A program made the translations under genes and the position numbers. Below, piece after piece: positions 38,313 to 51,153 of a DNA stretch of 64,000 bases (position 1 is its first letter; every line of letters starts with the position of its first letter). Origin of the DNA: Synchiropus splendidus (Eukaryota > Chordata > Actinopteri > Syngnathiformes > Callionymidae); the NCBI RefSeq assembly GCF_027744825.2, contig NC_071335.1, forward strand, positions 30,455,501 to 30,519,500. The letters are read 5' to 3'. A model generated the notes under the pieces. The model ran no database searches. It worked only from the letters and a program-made list of their open reading frames with translations, and was not told the origin of the DNA.

Positions 38313-38819
38313 CGATTGCGTGTACGTGCAACAACGCCATAAACCAGTGGATTCTGTATTCTATTATTACATGTCTCTGCTAATGTCAACACGAGTCTGT
38401 ACAGCACAGTGTGTAACCTGCACAGTGACAAGGGTTTCAGCAGAGAATTTAAGGAATGTCGCCTCTCCTTCTGCCTACAAGACTCGCCTGTTCCAAAAAG
38501 TAGCTGCCAACATGTTTATTTTCCTTGAAGCCAAATGAAGTCATCCTACCTCCCTTTGTTGGAGCTGTTGAGTGTTATGAACCCAGGCTTTTGACAACAA
38601 GAGCACATTAATCATTCACCTTTATTGGCCTTACGTATTCAAGACAAAAGGCACATCTTAAACAAACTCAAAGTCCAGTTGCATAGTTAATGCCCAACCT
38701 ATGGAAATATACTTGGTTTTGACTGTGGAACTGGTTTCAAGGCCCGAGTCTTGTTCTTGCCAATCGGGAAACTCCTGAGCAGAGTGAGTCACAGCATCAG
38801 CCTGCACGGCGAGGCGGCC

Positions 38820-39650
38820 TCAGATTGAGGGCATTTTGGTGAGCAGCTGCTGAGAGAGAAGCCTCTTGAGCTGGGTCACTTCCTGAGAGAGACCAGTGAG
38901 CTGAGTCTGCAGGCTCTGACACTGGCAGTCTGGACCTCTGTTGGAGTGATACGTCAGGTTCGGGCACTGCTCCCTGGGCCCGTCTGATGGAGCCTCCCAG
39001 CCTGTCTGCTGGAAGTTAGGTCCCGCCGTGGCGACAGGTGGTCCTCTCTGTCTTCGGCTGGAACATGAAGACACGTCCCCTCCTGGTGCTTTGAAGCGAA
39101 GCTTGTGTGGAAGACTTCTTAGTCTCCCATGCACCTCAGGAGGGGTCGTGACATCTTCCTGCTCTGTGACAGAAAGGGCTTCCTCATCCACGGGGGAGGA
39201 GCCTCTGAGAGCGTTGAAGGTCTGCGGTTGTGTGTGAATTGGAAGAGGTGAGAGAAGCCCCTCAGGTGTTCCCTTGACCAAACCAAATCGGAATTTAAGG
39301 GCCAACAGTTCAGCTCTCAGGCTGGCGTTATCCTGCAGCAGACTCAGGATCCGCCTCTCCAGCACCTGGCCATTGGCTCGACGCTTCTCCCTGGACCTTC
39401 TGGCCGCCTCGTTGTTTTTCCTCCGTCTGGCCCAGTAGAACTCGTCTTTCTTCTCATTAGGAGTCAACTGTCGCTCGCGTCGCACACTAGCGTCCTCGTC
39501 GCAACTGCTACCAGTTTTAGGGTCACTGCTGCAGAGGTTCTCCTTGCACCTGAGGAGGAAGGTAGCGCCACGGAAGGTCTCGTTCTCAAGTTGCGCGTCC
39601 ATGCTGCTCCAAGTAGCAGATGAGGCCTTCAATCGACTCAATGGCACCAT
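38820..39650 (-). CDS. NFIL3-type bZIP protein (small paralogue)
   Basis: A 276-aa single coding exon. Residues 62-92 (LTPNEKKDEFYWARRRKNN, then EAARRSREKRRANGQVLERR) are the NFIL3-class basic region, followed by a zipper and ALKFRFGLVKG. An LPHKLRFKAPG block mirrors the LPHKLRLK motif of the larger neighbour. A C-terminal heptad stretch (LQTQLTGLSQEVTQLKRLL) is an additional coiled coil. Much shorter than the first paralogue and without its Ser-rich middle; it resembles the short fish nfil3-5/nfil3-6 type genes, number not assigned. A clean acceptor (CTGTGCTGCAG) 5 nt before the ATG shows a non-coding exon upstream. A second ATG 16 codons in (MDAQLENETF) could be an alternative start. Same strand as the larger gene, about 10.8 kb upstream, so probably a local duplicate that has diverged. 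Confidence 0.92.
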   Translation of the reverse strand: MVPLSRLKASSATWSSMDAQLENETFRGATFLLRCKENLCSSDPKTGSSCDEDASVRRERQLTPNEKKDEFYWARRRKNNEAARRSREKRRANGQVLERRILSLLQDNASLRAELLALKFRFGLVKGTPEGLLSPLPIHTQPQTFNALRGSSPVDEEALSVTEQEDVTTPPEVHGRLRSLPHKLRFKAPGGDVSSCSSRRQRGPPVATAGPNFQQTGWEAPSDGPREQCPNLTYHSNRGPDCQCQSLQTQLTGLSQEVTQLKRLLSQQLLTKMPSI

Positions 39651-39848
39651 CTGGCTGCAGCACAGGGAATAACACTCGTTTACTATTCAGCAGAAAGACA
39701 TATCAAAGTTAGTTTTAAATGATCAACAGTGAAAATCCAATTGACGCAGGAAAAACAATTTCGATAACGACCTTATTACTCACAAAATTTCCAAGAGGCA
39801 AGTTGCTGAAATTAAAAGCGGGCAAAACGTTTTGGAATCAGTGCTCAC

Positions 39849-40010
39849 CTTCAGCACATGGACGTGTCTGCGGGTCGTCGGTGACATGCGTGAATGTTTC
39901 CACTCCGGTCTCCTGTATGTGGTTCTTTGTCTCAGCGCGCCGGTTCAGTCGGGGACAGTCGTCACCCCGCATGACCGTCCTCCTGCCACCACCCTCCTCC
40001 TCGCGCCCCC
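39849..40010 (-). promoter_or_regulatory. non-coding first exon and promoter of the smaller NFIL3 gene
   Basis: On the minus strand GTGCTGAAG followed by GTGAGCAC is a strong donor (exon end 39849). A 3-codon upstream frame, ATG TGC TGA, sits directly before that donor. The stretch beyond is CpG- and GC-rich (39890-40010), fitting a promoter. The transcription start is not identifiable. Confidence 0.5.
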
Positions 40011-41654
40011 TCCCTCAGAAAACAACCTATTAAATCCAGACGAGTTATAATCTGTGTTTTTCATTTATTAGTTGTTTGTTCAACTATTTCCCCCTAAATT
40101 TAATTCAAATGATATAGTAGGAAATGCTATGTATATGTAAATTATAGCACAATGAAGTGGTCAGTCACATTGAGTGAAGGTTTCTACCATGCTCTATTTA
40201 CATGCAGTTGTGATTGTGATCACATTTAGTTACATATTATACATTAATTATATAATATTTCCACCTATTTTTTTCCCCTCAAATTTAAGTGACTAATGTA
40301 AACTCCTGTGCACAGTTTTTTCTTTCTCTTGTTCCAAGGGTCACGAGTAGCAACAACCCATACATGCTTTATTTATTTATTTATTTTTCATCTGACACAA
40401 CATGAGTGTTTCCTTCTTCTCTAAAACTAATTTGAATTCCCCTCTCTGGCCATTAAATCATCTGCAAAACGTGATGTAATAATTTCATGCCCAACAAATG
40501 AAGTACACCTTGATCTGTTGCCTGGTCTTAAAGGTTGAACATCCATCCATTTCTTTCTTCTTATTCCCTGTTGGCGTGTTGGGGAAGCAGGTTTCCAAAT
40601 CTCTGACAAATCCAAGATGTTTCTCAGCCAGAGGAAACTATCCACCACTATTGTTGAACCTCTATGATTGTGGCTCTAGTCGTCCTTCAGTCTCCTTCAG
40701 ATGACAGACCCTCTCCTCTTAAACTCTTAAAGAGAGAAATTGTTTTGGGGAAAAAGTGGAGGCATAACTCTCTTAATACAATGTAAACTCTTGGTTTGTA
40801 ACCAGCTCTCTAGTCAGTGCCATCCAACCTTTAAGAGCTCTATTTGTGGCCAGCTGATCCTGGTACCAGCCACTTTTGGATCCAAGTGGATCCTCTTGAT
40901 GCGTCGGCCTGTTTCAAGTTTCAATGAAGATATCAGTCTGTCAAGGTGGGAGAAAGTTGGGAAAGGATTAAATAACCTTTTAAGGATAGAAGAAAGGATA
41001 GACAGAAAGCATGGTGGTTGTAAACAGAGAGAACTGAGCTGTTACATCAGAGCAAACACGCTCAGTGAGAGCATCAGAGGGCAGTTAGAAGTTCATCTGA
41101 GGTGAGGGTGCAGACTGAAAGGGAACATTGTTTGACAAAACAGCTGCTGCCCAGAGATGCTGACATTGTATGCAAAACCTCCCTGTTCATCAGCTGGAAA
41201 TGATCCAAGAACTGCTCCTTTTGTAAACAGTGTGGAGCCAACGACCTGCTGGGTGATCAACGCTGAAACCTCTTCCTCCTCTGGGACCAGGCTTTTTTTC
41301 AACCCATTCAAGAGAGTAGGCTCTCAAAATAACTGAAACACCAGTGAGATTACAGATCAGTCTGTGTCAAACATCCAGGGAGGAGGAAATGAACCAAGAG
41401 GACTGTGTAGTTGTGTGTGGAACGTGTGTATGTGTGTGTGTGTCTAACCTGTGCGTTTGTGAGTCCAGTTCAAATGAGGAGAGTACACTGACTTGACTCT
41501 CTCACTCTCACCCTGAATGGTGGGATCATTTTATCTCACGTGTGTTCCATCTGGACTTGCACAATTCAGACAATCACCAGTTCGTGTTCCTAGTTTGTCA
41601 TTTCACTCTTGTTATGTTCTTAAAAACTTAATAACTCTCTTGTTTTTCCCTTGA

Positions 41655-41764
<110 letters not shown>

Positions 41765-42560
41765 ATTGCTATAGTAACAGTCGGATGGTTGTGGGGTGGT
41801 TTATGTGTTTCTCATGGAGATCCTGTGTGGTTGATGTTGCTTTTGCGTGTGCTGTGACAGTGGTTGTGGTGGTTTCTGAGCTCCTCCTGCTGCTGACTGT
41901 TGTGGTTCTTGAGGCTTTTGGTAACGCTGTGCCATGTTTTGATGTCGGCAGCTGTGGGTGTTCTGTTGTTTTGCGTTAAATTCCGTGATATTTGCTTTCT
42001 TGCTGTGGGTTTGGTGACTTAACAGTCTATTATGGCTGTGGTGATGACAGTTGTCGCATGCTGTGGTTGCTGATACTTGTGATAGCTGGTTGCAAGGAGA
42101 GGGAGGTTAATGCAAGTATTAGTTGAGTGGTTGTTTATGATCAAACATTTGGGTTTATATGTGGTTGTGGCGTGTGGCCTGTTCATGTTGTCTCACCTGG
42201 CCCGTTCTATGTGCATTACGACATTAGAAAATAAAAAGAAATTGTCTTTTGTTAAAGATCTATTCTCCTTTAACGCATCACCACATTGCTTTACTTCCTC
42301 AAGCTGTATGACATAACAAGAGTTATATAATAACGGCATCCTAAATTCAACTTGTCCCAAATGAGACAGACGCGGCTGAGTGCGGCGCTAACTGTAATCC
42401 TTGGCTGCAGATAGATAAAGGAACCAAGAGCTCTGAGCAACAGCAGCGACCACAATCTTCTCACGTCTGACGTGACAAACACATAACTCAGTTTCCCATT
42501 GACCTGAAAATGGAGTGAATAAGCAGCAGGAGGGACGTGATGTATGTGTAGCGCACACGC

Positions 42561-42574
42561 ACGCCCTCTGCTGG
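42561..42574 (-). promoter_or_regulatory. CTCF-like motif between the smaller NFIL3 gene and the KLF gene
   Basis: On the minus strand CCAGCAGAGGGCGT matches CCASYAGRKGGCRS at 13 of 14 positions. It points toward the forward motifs at 15663 and 16557. Confidence 0.4.
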
Positions 42575-43344
42575 ACACATAGAAATCCGCTCAAGTTTTC
42601 AAAGCTGTCGAAACTGTCCGTGATCCCGTGTCAACGGTATTTCATTGCAGGATGATTTAATTCTACATCAAAAATGGAAGTAAAAAGTACTTAATGTCAG
42701 GGTCAGTGACAAGCATTCAAAGTATTTACTCGCCTGCAATCGTAATTAAAAGCATTCCTTCACATTTTTTGTTTTTATTCAGTACATTATAATGTTGCTT
42801 TCTACTCAGTCAAGCTTATTTGTTTCAAAGCATAACAATAATATACGAATTTGGGTGTGAAACACTGAATTCTAACCCTGAGTCTACTGTGTGTTGAGAT
42901 GTGCATTGTAAAACCTGTTCCATCCCAACCCTTTTAGTCACGTTGTCCGCCCGTCAAGGAAACATCCACAGCTGAGTTTTTATTTCAACATTTTAGTAGT
43001 GCTGAAAAAACAAACAAACAAAAAACATCATTTCTACCTACACAAGTCAACACTACTGTACAGCAATTCACTTGACATGAAGCGTTAAGATATGAACAAA
43101 TAAGGCTTACAATCATGACACACAGGGAATATTAAATTAAACACACACATTAAAGTAAAACCCTGAGTCTTTAAAAATATGCTACGGTGACATTTACGGG
43201 ATTAGAAACAATCATTTTGTCCCTTGAACATACCTGTGGTCCGTTAGTGTTTAAGCCTGCACGTGTAGTGTGTCTGGTGTTTGTGACGTGGGACACACAC
43301 TGCACAAGTTTCTTAGCTTCATGTTGAGTCTGTCATTGTTCTAT

Positions 43345-43350
43345 TTTATT
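43345..43350 (-). terminator. candidate polyadenylation signal of the KLF gene
   Basis: AATAAA on the minus strand, about 345 bp after the stop codon; another candidate is at 42774-42779. Confidence 0.35.
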
Positions 43351-43693
43351 ATTATTATTATTAGCAAAGTGAAAACACACTCACTGGTCATCATTTGGTC
43401 AAAAAGTTAAGAATCCAGTTGTTCAATAAAGGTCCTTCCGAACAATGTTAAGATTCGTGAAACTTCAATTCCAAATGAATGTTAAATAAAGCAATGCAAG
43501 AACTTGTTGTGATGACCGTTTTGCATGACTACAGAGGAGTTTTAATTCACCAATCCTTGGGAATGATATGGGACCTGTCTCTACAGTGTCAAACCAAATA
43601 TGAGCTGTAAGTGACTGATTGGTTTCCGTTTACTGAGACAGGAATTGTAGAAACGTGGGCTCCAGAATACTGCTAATGACGCGTGTGATGGCC

Positions 43694-45249
43694 TCAGGCG
43701 TGCCTCTTCATGTGCAGAGCCAGGTGGTCCGAGCGGGAGAAGGCCCTCTGACAGAGCACGCACTGATACGGTTTCTGGCCTGTGTGTTTGCGGTAGTGAC
43801 GCGTCAGCTCATCCGAACGTGCAAACTTCCAGCTGCAGCCGTCCCATGAGCACTGGTACGGTTTTTCTCCTGTGGGGCGAAAAATGATGACATCACGATG
43901 AGGCTAAATTCAGCTGTGTGCTGCGGTAGAGGAGCTCACCTGTGTGTGTCCGGAGGTGAGCTTTGAGGTGCGAGCTCTTGGTGTACGTTTTGCTGCAGCC
44001 AGGATACTCACAGCTGTGAATGGCGGGTCTCTTCTTGCCAGGAGTCTTCCTGCAGCGCTTCCCCTCCACACCACAAGGGGGCATTGGTGGCCCAACCAGC
44101 AGGTGCTGATGCTCCAGTGGCAAGTGGGCAGACTGACTGTGGGTGAAGCTTGAGTAGAGGTTGGAGTTGTGGTTAAAGTATGGATTGAAATTGTAGTGTT
44201 GGGCGTCAGGAGTCATGGCGGACGGCGGGTGGAACCTCCTCTCAGGGATGGTCACCACAGGGGGCGGCTGCTGGGCGTAATATGAATCGATTTCCCAGGA
44301 GCTGATCTTTGCTTTGCCGTGTCGCCACGAGCTGGTTCCTTGCTGGAGTGAGAACTGGTCAGCGTACGGTGCGGTCTGGAACGCAGGTCGGCGTATCTGG
44401 TCGCAGAGAGCCTGCTGGTACGCTTCCGCCTTGACTGGTGCGGGAGGGGACACCAATTCTGCCATGACGATTCCGCTGTCCATCAGTGGACACCCAGGCG
44501 CCGCTTGCTCTTTGAACAACGCCTCCTGGTATTCGGCGCCCTGATATGTCGGAGGGAGGATCTCCTCCTGGCCGCCCTGGCTCTGGTGGACATCAGAGGA
44601 GAAGCTGCTCCACTCTGAGAGGAGGAACTCGATGTCCCATGAAGCCTGGCTGTCATTGTCCAGCAGCTCATCTGATACTTGTTGGCAAACCTGCAGCTGC
44701 TCAGAGTCTCCAAGTGACGTCTGGCCGTTTGGGGGGTCTGTGTCAGACCTCCACACCTGGGGGTTTGTTTAGAGTCATTAAACAACGCATGCCTTAAACT
44801 CAGCATCATGACCATCTTCATATTATACTAGTGCAGTTGGTCGTCATCTGGTTTGCAGTGGTCAGTAGACTCTCACCAACATTACTTTTTTTTAATAAAT
44901 TGAGTGCATCCTGTCTGTTATGGGTGATAACAAAATGACACGTAATGTTGAAAAAGCATTCTTTTGCAGGTCATATGATCTAACATAATATGAAGATCTG
45001 GAACATGGCTTGTCTGAGGAACAAGCACGTATAAAGAGTAACCCACTGTTTACCATCACCACCCGCAGGCATCACTGAGCAGCTCCCACCTTGAACTTCT
45101 CGTTTTTAGCATCACTGGACCCGACTTGATGATAAGTCAGAACAGATGGCATGGACATTCAAAACCGTCAATCTTGAATAAAGACTTACTTTGTTGTCAG
45201 CGGCTGTAAAGGAGCTGAAGGAAGGAAGCACCGCCTGGGAAACAGCCAT
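43694..45249 (-). CDS. Kruppel-like factor of the KLF1/2/4/17 group
   Basis: Three exons on the minus strand: 45249-45190, 44756-43940 and 43869-43694, GT-AG introns, 350 aa. Exon 1 gives [20 protein letters not shown], the LPSFSTF-type start of this KLF subgroup. Residues 57-70 ([14 protein letters not shown]) are the acidic transactivation motif. VKAE at 128-131 is a consensus sumoylation site, as in group-2 KLFs. Three C-terminal C2H2 fingers (about 268-349) read [40 protein letters not shown] and [20 protein letters not shown] with TGEKPY and TGQKPY linkers; the DNA-contact residues are intact and would bind CACCC/GC boxes. The finger-1/finger-2 intron interrupts the TGEKP linker, as is usual in this family. 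The fingers resemble fish klf17 (klf4b) and klf1 about equally to my eye; both are erythroid regulators. The reading frame continuing past exon 2 (ELLYRSTQ) is intron. Confidence 0.93.
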
Positions 45250-45994
45250 TTAGCTATTATACAGATATCCAGTTGAGAAATGATGGACTTTAACTTTGTC
45301 TGTTTTATCTTTGCAATGCTACTGCAACTTCATAAAGCATCTGCTGAAGAGTCACAGGCCGCCAAAACAGTTCGCTCTGCTATCTCCACTCTGTTGTCTA
45401 TCAGAGTCAGCTGCAACTTCAGCTTCAAATCTCTCTTCTTCATGAAGGTTTCAGCCGTTAGGAGGTGGAGCGTTCACGAGACTGATCTTTCTCCCTCCGA
45501 AAAGTCATCACACATTCAATAAAAAAAATGGAAAAATTCTCTAAAACAGTCGACCAGAAACAAAAATACTGTTCACCTGAAACCACGTTATTAATGCTAT
45601 TACTATGATCACAATAATGCAAAAGTAAAATTCCTTTTTTTTTTGTTTAATTCTATCAGGTTTCTGAATTGAATTCAAAAATGTTCTGGGAAATAAAAAA
45701 TAATGCATATGACACCATTTAAATGGTTAAATAATAATAATAAAAAACTCTTCTGGCTCCCTGTTTTTACAACCCTTAAATAGTGAACAATATTGGTATT
45801 TAGATGTCACATATGAAGTATTTTCAAGATGTATATCTGAAAACAATGCGGTATATTTTAATAATTCTTTTCCTCGGAAGAAGCAATGGTGAAGCTGCAA
45901 ATTACAGTCACTGTGTAGTTAATGTTGTAGTGCAGTGCACTTGCTGACTTCTGAGAAGACGGTGTGTGGAAGGTGATTATAAGTTGGATGGTGT

Positions 45995-46045
45995 TTATCA
46001 GAGGGTTCTGGCAAAGACAGACGGCGGCTGACTGCAGGCTGATAA
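45995..46045. promoter_or_regulatory. paired GATA-type sites upstream of the KLF gene
   Basis: TTATCA (45995-46000) and TGATAA (46040-46045) face each other 40 bp apart in a GC-richer patch, about 750-800 bp upstream of the KLF start codon. GATA1 control is well established for erythroid KLF genes; applying it here is inference. Confidence 0.35.
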
Positions 46046-46231
46046 AGGACCCCTGAGTCCTGCTGATCGCAGATCAGCTCCAACCTGATCAAGACTTTCC
46101 ATCTGAGTGACGGCAGACAACAGCACAAAAGATGTTCACCCGACTGTGTCCAAGGTTCAACTCCAGAACAACAGGCAGGAAGCGCCGGGAACACTGACCA
46201 AACTGTTTATTCATGGAAAAAAATAAAATAA

Positions 46232-46233
<2 letters not shown>

Positions 46234-46272
<39 letters not shown>
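46234..46272. repeat. TA microsatellite
   Basis: About nineteen consecutive AT units seen directly. Confidence 0.95.
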
Positions 46273-46274
<2 letters not shown>

Positions 46275-47243
46275 ACCACCAAAATTCTATTTTCTGATTC
46301 TATTTTCCCATTTTTATTAATTTCTTTTTGTTTTCATATTTTGACAAGCTGTTCTAAAGTCATATTTTTGGCATTTTGGATCAGTGCCTGCCTGATGACA
46401 TTTGACCTCTTTCTGCCTTGAGCTCATATATTCTGCCTTCACAAACTGTTGCCACTGAGCCCATATCCTTATAGTTTCAAGACCAGTATATCAATCGCAG
46501 ACATTTTTTTTATCTAGAAAAATCACACTCACATTATTCTTTTTTTCATCAAGTGCTGCTGTTTTGTCATCTATTAGACTCATCACGACCATGGAGTTCA
46601 ATCCAATTGTTACTTATTATATATTTATGCATTTTTCTAAGAACGTATCCAGTCTTTCTACGGTTTTATTAGTACTTTGTAGAATTTCTCTCTCAGTCAT
46701 GGTTCTGGCCCCTTCTTTAATGGAGGGCTGTGAAAAATGATTCACACATTTGAAGTTCCAAATCTAGACCACTGGAGGTCACTATTACACATATTTCGGC
46801 ACCACGTTTCTTGTTTATAACAATCGACTCTGTTTAAAACGAGTGAAGTCTTTTCCGTATTCCAAACGCGTTTATAAAAAAAAAAAGAATCAATAATATT
46901 TTCTGGCTGATGATATTATTCGCATAAAGTACATCAACGTCATCAGACACAGGTATTTGTGTCGATTTCCTACTCTCAGGTGTTTCTGACTCTCAGTCTC
47001 AATGATCATCCCAGTTCTGGACTCGAATTGAGTCACAGCTCAGAAAACTAAATAGAAGACACACGTTCGTGTCAATAAAGTTGTTATATCTGGCATATTC
47101 AACTAGTTTCTGCAAAGTAAAAGAAACAAATCAGGACCACAAGATCAACACATTTATCATGGCATCAATTCAAGACAGTGAAAATGAATAACCTACTTAA
47201 ACAAGCTACATGTTGACTCTTAAGTGACAGACCACCTAGTCGC

Positions 47244-47249
47244 TTTATT
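47244..47249 (-). terminator. candidate polyadenylation signal of the 487-aa zinc-finger gene
   Basis: AATAAA on the minus strand, 530 bp downstream of the stop codon. Confidence 0.35.
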
Positions 47250-47778
47250 CAAATCACAAGTGCAGCATGATGCTGAATAAAAGAGAATAGCAGAAGAGTC
47301 ACAGAATAAATGACTGGCCTACATCAGGAGGTCACATCTGTCTCGAGATGACTTCAACACAACTAAATAACCATGACCAAACCACCACATGTCAAAAAGA
47401 AGTTACACAATTCGACTCTGTGAAGATGCATATAAGTGAATTTTAGTTCTGATCTAAATTTGTATCCAAATTTCTCATAGCAAATGTGTTGTGCCGCTAC
47501 TCCTGCAATGTTTACCACACACACACACTTCTAAGAGTTTTATGATAACTCATCTACAACTTGGATGTGACTTGGCCATGTGAGGTTAATACTTATTGTC
47601 AAGATTGCAAACTGAAGCTTCATTGACAGAGCAAAGTAGATGGACATCAATTTAAAATGCTCTGGAAATGTCCTGCCACAATGGCCATGGAATAAAACAT
47701 GAAGCTTCATTTTACCATCATGAGTTAAACAAAGACATTTTGACTGGTTAGCATTTTGAATAAAACGCCGACCAACAC

Positions 47779-49767
47779 TTAAACATTTCCTTCACGCCCC
47801 GTGCCACAAACCCTCTGATGGCGCTTCAAGTTACAGTTCTGTGTGAAGCGTTTGCCACATCCCAAGCAGCAGTACGGTTTCTCTCCAGTGTGGACACGCC
47901 GGTGAGCTTTGAGGTTGCTCAGCTTCGTGAAGCCACGGCCGCAGAGGGAGCAGCAGAATGGTCTCTCACCCGAGTGGATCCGAAGGTGGGCCTTGAGGTT
48001 ACTCGGGTGGGGAAAGCATTTACCGCACTGGCCACAGCGGAGAGGATGTCTCTGGATTGAGTGAGAGTCTGTATGTAGTAAGAGGTTCTGGGTTCTGTTC
48101 AGTACCCAAGGGACAGCAGTTCTGTTGACCACTCCCGTTTGTTTGTCATGGAGCTGCACTGGCTGGCCTGAGAGAGCAGAGGTTGATGATGGTTTAGAGG
48201 AGCATGGAATTCTTGGAGGGCTTAGGGTGACGACACTGTACTGAGACAGAGCTGCAATGTTGGAGAAGGTCTTCCGGGGATTTTTATACTGCTGGACCTC
48301 AAAACCTGCAGCTACTTTAGTATGCCGCGTCAGCCTGTCCTGCACTTCGTGGCATTGCTTTGGTTCATCTAGTCTGATCCTGATTTGATCAACCGGACAT
48401 GATGACTTGGTATTTCGCAGGTCACTCAGACTGTCCTTGCAGCTGTCTTGGTCCACAACAATCTCCTTTTTGATCGGCACAGACGCCGCGTCAGTACTCT
48501 GCAGCCTTGTGTCTGAAGACTTGGACACGTCTCTCCTGATGTGAACCTTAACTTCTGCTTCAGAGCTCACATCCTCTGTTTTTTTAGGTCGACTTACCTG
48601 GGGGCCACCCTCCCAGTCGCCTCCAGGATTCTGATGATGAAGTCTGCCAGCATGTTTTACAGTAATCCTGAAATCCCTTCCTACGTTTCTCTCCTGAGTT
48701 GGTTCTGAGGGCTTGTGTGAGTTCTCCTGGACTGAGGACAAGGTTGATGATATTTGCGGGTTTTGGTCGCGACAACTGGGGGTCATTTTCTCACATTGGG
48801 CAGCTGCTGGTTTTCCCTCCGTCATGATTCTTCTGGCCTCACAGGGACCGGCTTCACCTGCAAATCATACATAGAGCCGATAAGACAAAAACTGGATCGA
48901 ATACACTTGTTTGAACAAGCCCAGCTGCAAACATGGAGTCTAAAGTAGTTACTACTTTACACATGGCGGAAACTCTACCTTCAGTCTGAGCAACATTTGT
49001 GGGTGTATTTTTGATGCAGTTTTGGAGAATATAAAGAAAAACCCCACCATCCATTCCCTGAGAAATTTGCTTTTTCTGTCGCAAATTATTATTTAATATT
49101 ATCATATTATGAATGATGAGTGAAACAAGCTCACCATGATAGGGATCACACCACTGTTCATCCTCCTCCGTCTTCACATTTGCAGCAAGAATCAAATCCA
49201 CTCCCTGACCCAAACAAGACAGTGATCACAATGACTTTGTGTGAACAGAGGCACCATTTAATTCAACACGTTTCAGGAGAATCTCTGCCTGTAAAACTGT
49301 TTGTGCAGCTTTAACATATTTCTTTAAAAGAAGATCTTGATTTAAATGCCAACCTTGGAGCCAGTAACAAGGCTGGGAGCTGAAAGCTCACATCTTCTAC
49401 GGCCCATCTGTCTCTCCAGGGGGGCACCATCTTTGTTTGAGTCGCCCGTCAACATCTCTGCGAAGCGACAAACACAACTAAAATTCAGACATGTATTTAC
49501 ATCACTCAATCTTTTTCTCTGTATTGTTGTTGAGGACAGCTCATGAAGACCCACACCTGTTGTCCCCAGCTCTTCCTCCTCTCGACCACTTGCTTTTTTC
49601 AACTGTCTCATCAAGGTGTCCACCTGCTGGGTTCTACGTTTCACCTCCTCCAAAAAGTTGTCCTCCACCAACCGGGTCACCTCGTACATTGCCGTCTTGA
49701 CCACCGTGTCCAGCACATCTGACAGCTGCCTCTGGAAGGTCACGATGAGACCGTCCAGGTCTGACAT
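47779..49767 (-). CDS. C2H2 zinc-finger protein, 487 aa (cluster member 1)
   Basis: Four exons: 49767-49557, 49457-49354, 49204-49135 and 48857-47779; all GT-AG, phases 1, 0, 1. The start MSDLDGLIVTF sits in a GCCATG context; an upstream in-frame extension exists but lacks family resemblance. Residues 1-70 form an amphipathic, partly coiled-coil module (FQRQLSDVLDTVVKTAMYEV, TRLVEDNFLEEVKRR) shared with the next gene; it probably mediates homo- or hetero-dimerisation. Exon 3 is acidic (VKTEEDEQWCDPYHG). Three C-terminal fingers, about residues 403-479, are joined by SGERPF and TGEKPY linkers. The third ends in Cys instead of the last His (NLKRHQRVC), a C2HC variant that can still bind zinc. 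Presumed nuclear DNA-binding regulator; target unknown. It belongs to a multi-copy fish zinc-finger family without KRAB or SCAN domains. Confidence 0.9.
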
Positions 49768-51147
49768 GGCGTCAACTCGGAGCCAAACGGGGGAGCTCAG
49801 GGTTTCAGAAAAATACAGCGGATTATATCCGGATACACGGCATATGGCACTGTTTCTGCGAGGAAATCCAACCATAAACGCATCGTAGTTGTATTGAAGC
49901 GACACCGCGACACAATCAGGTTGCTACTTGTTGTTAGCACGGTGAGACCGTTAGCTTAGCATGTAATAGAGCCACAACAACTGAGCCACTTATAGAACCG
50001 TTTCGTGAAAAATAGGTTTGTACAGTGATGCAGACCGCTGCGTTTCACTGTAGATATGAGTCTATAGCAAAGCGACGCTATGATGACTTGGTCCTGCCAT
50101 TGGGTTTACATGTGACGTCACCGTAGACCGGTATGGCGGCCGTTTGGTCGGAAATCCAAACGCAAACGGGAAAGTGAAACTCATTGGGTGCTTGGAGGCG
50201 GACAGAGGTGGTGGGACGTTTGCCTTGAGCAATTTCTTCTGTAGCATTAGTTTTAACTCCCACGTATCACACTGATGATCAATGGTAGAGTTAATTTCGA
50301 GAATAAAACAACAACAAAAGGTGGACGTGTACTGAGCACACACATATATTGGTGTTTGTTAAGTATTGAAGTGACAGTTACAATATATCTTTTAATTTTC
50401 ACTCATATACTGTGCAGAAACGGAAGGCTACACTGCTATTGCCACCGGCAAATACAAGCGTTCATGCCTTCCTTGGTCGAGTGGATTGGTTTTGTTTGAC
50501 AACTAATCACAAGAAAGGAAACACAGCAACAAAACCACATTTTGTTTGTGTATATAATACAGTACAACAGTGTTATATATGAATTAATTTGCTTTATTTT
50601 TGCTACATGATGAAGCACTTTAACATCAGTCCTTGGAAATCACTGGGTATTTAAGTCAAACACCAGTTCTGAAGATGACATTAGTATGAGTATGGAAAAA
50701 AATAACTATATATACGTATACAGTGTGTTATTGCCAATGAAAGGTACCTTAGAGAGCAACATCAGCTTGAAGCACACTTAAGTAAAGGCTATCTTTAATG
50801 AAAGGACAAAGTGACACAAGAACAAAAGAAGCCAGCATCATTATAATACTAATCATGATACTATCATGACATACTGTGTGTGTCGCATATTCACACAGTG
50901 ACTTGTCAAAGCTCCATGTGACAGCTAAAATAAAGACACCACAAGCGCAATTCATGACAGCTGATTGACTTGAGTCTGAAGAAGCTTGTATACTTTTTGT
51001 TTAACATTTTTGAAGCTTAATTGACTTTAAAAATGGCCTCTCACTAGAATTCACAGCTTTCATCCAATTTCACCACTTGCCAAGAGAAGACACATTTCAG
51101 TAATAATAAAAATAAAAACTATGGATTTAATTTAGGCCTGAAAAGTC
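49768..51147. other. intergenic stretch between two zinc-finger genes
   Basis: Holds the promoter and 5' UTR of the 487-aa gene at its left end. No coding exon and no clear repeat recognised. Confidence 0.45.
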
Positions 51148-51153
51148 TTTATT
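51148..51153 (-). terminator. candidate polyadenylation signal of the 505-aa zinc-finger gene
   Basis: AATAAA on the minus strand, about 220 bp after the stop codon at 51372. Confidence 0.45.

Larger units (their letters stand above)
45250..47243. other. gene-free stretch upstream of the KLF gene
   Basis: No coding exons recognised. Holds paired GATA sites at 45995-46045 and a TA microsatellite at 46234. The rest is AT-rich. Confidence 0.45.

Noticed and set aside
44071..44084. CTCF-like CCACAAGGGGGCAT on the plus strand
   Set aside because: Two core mismatches, and it lies within KLF coding sequence, where codon constraint explains it.
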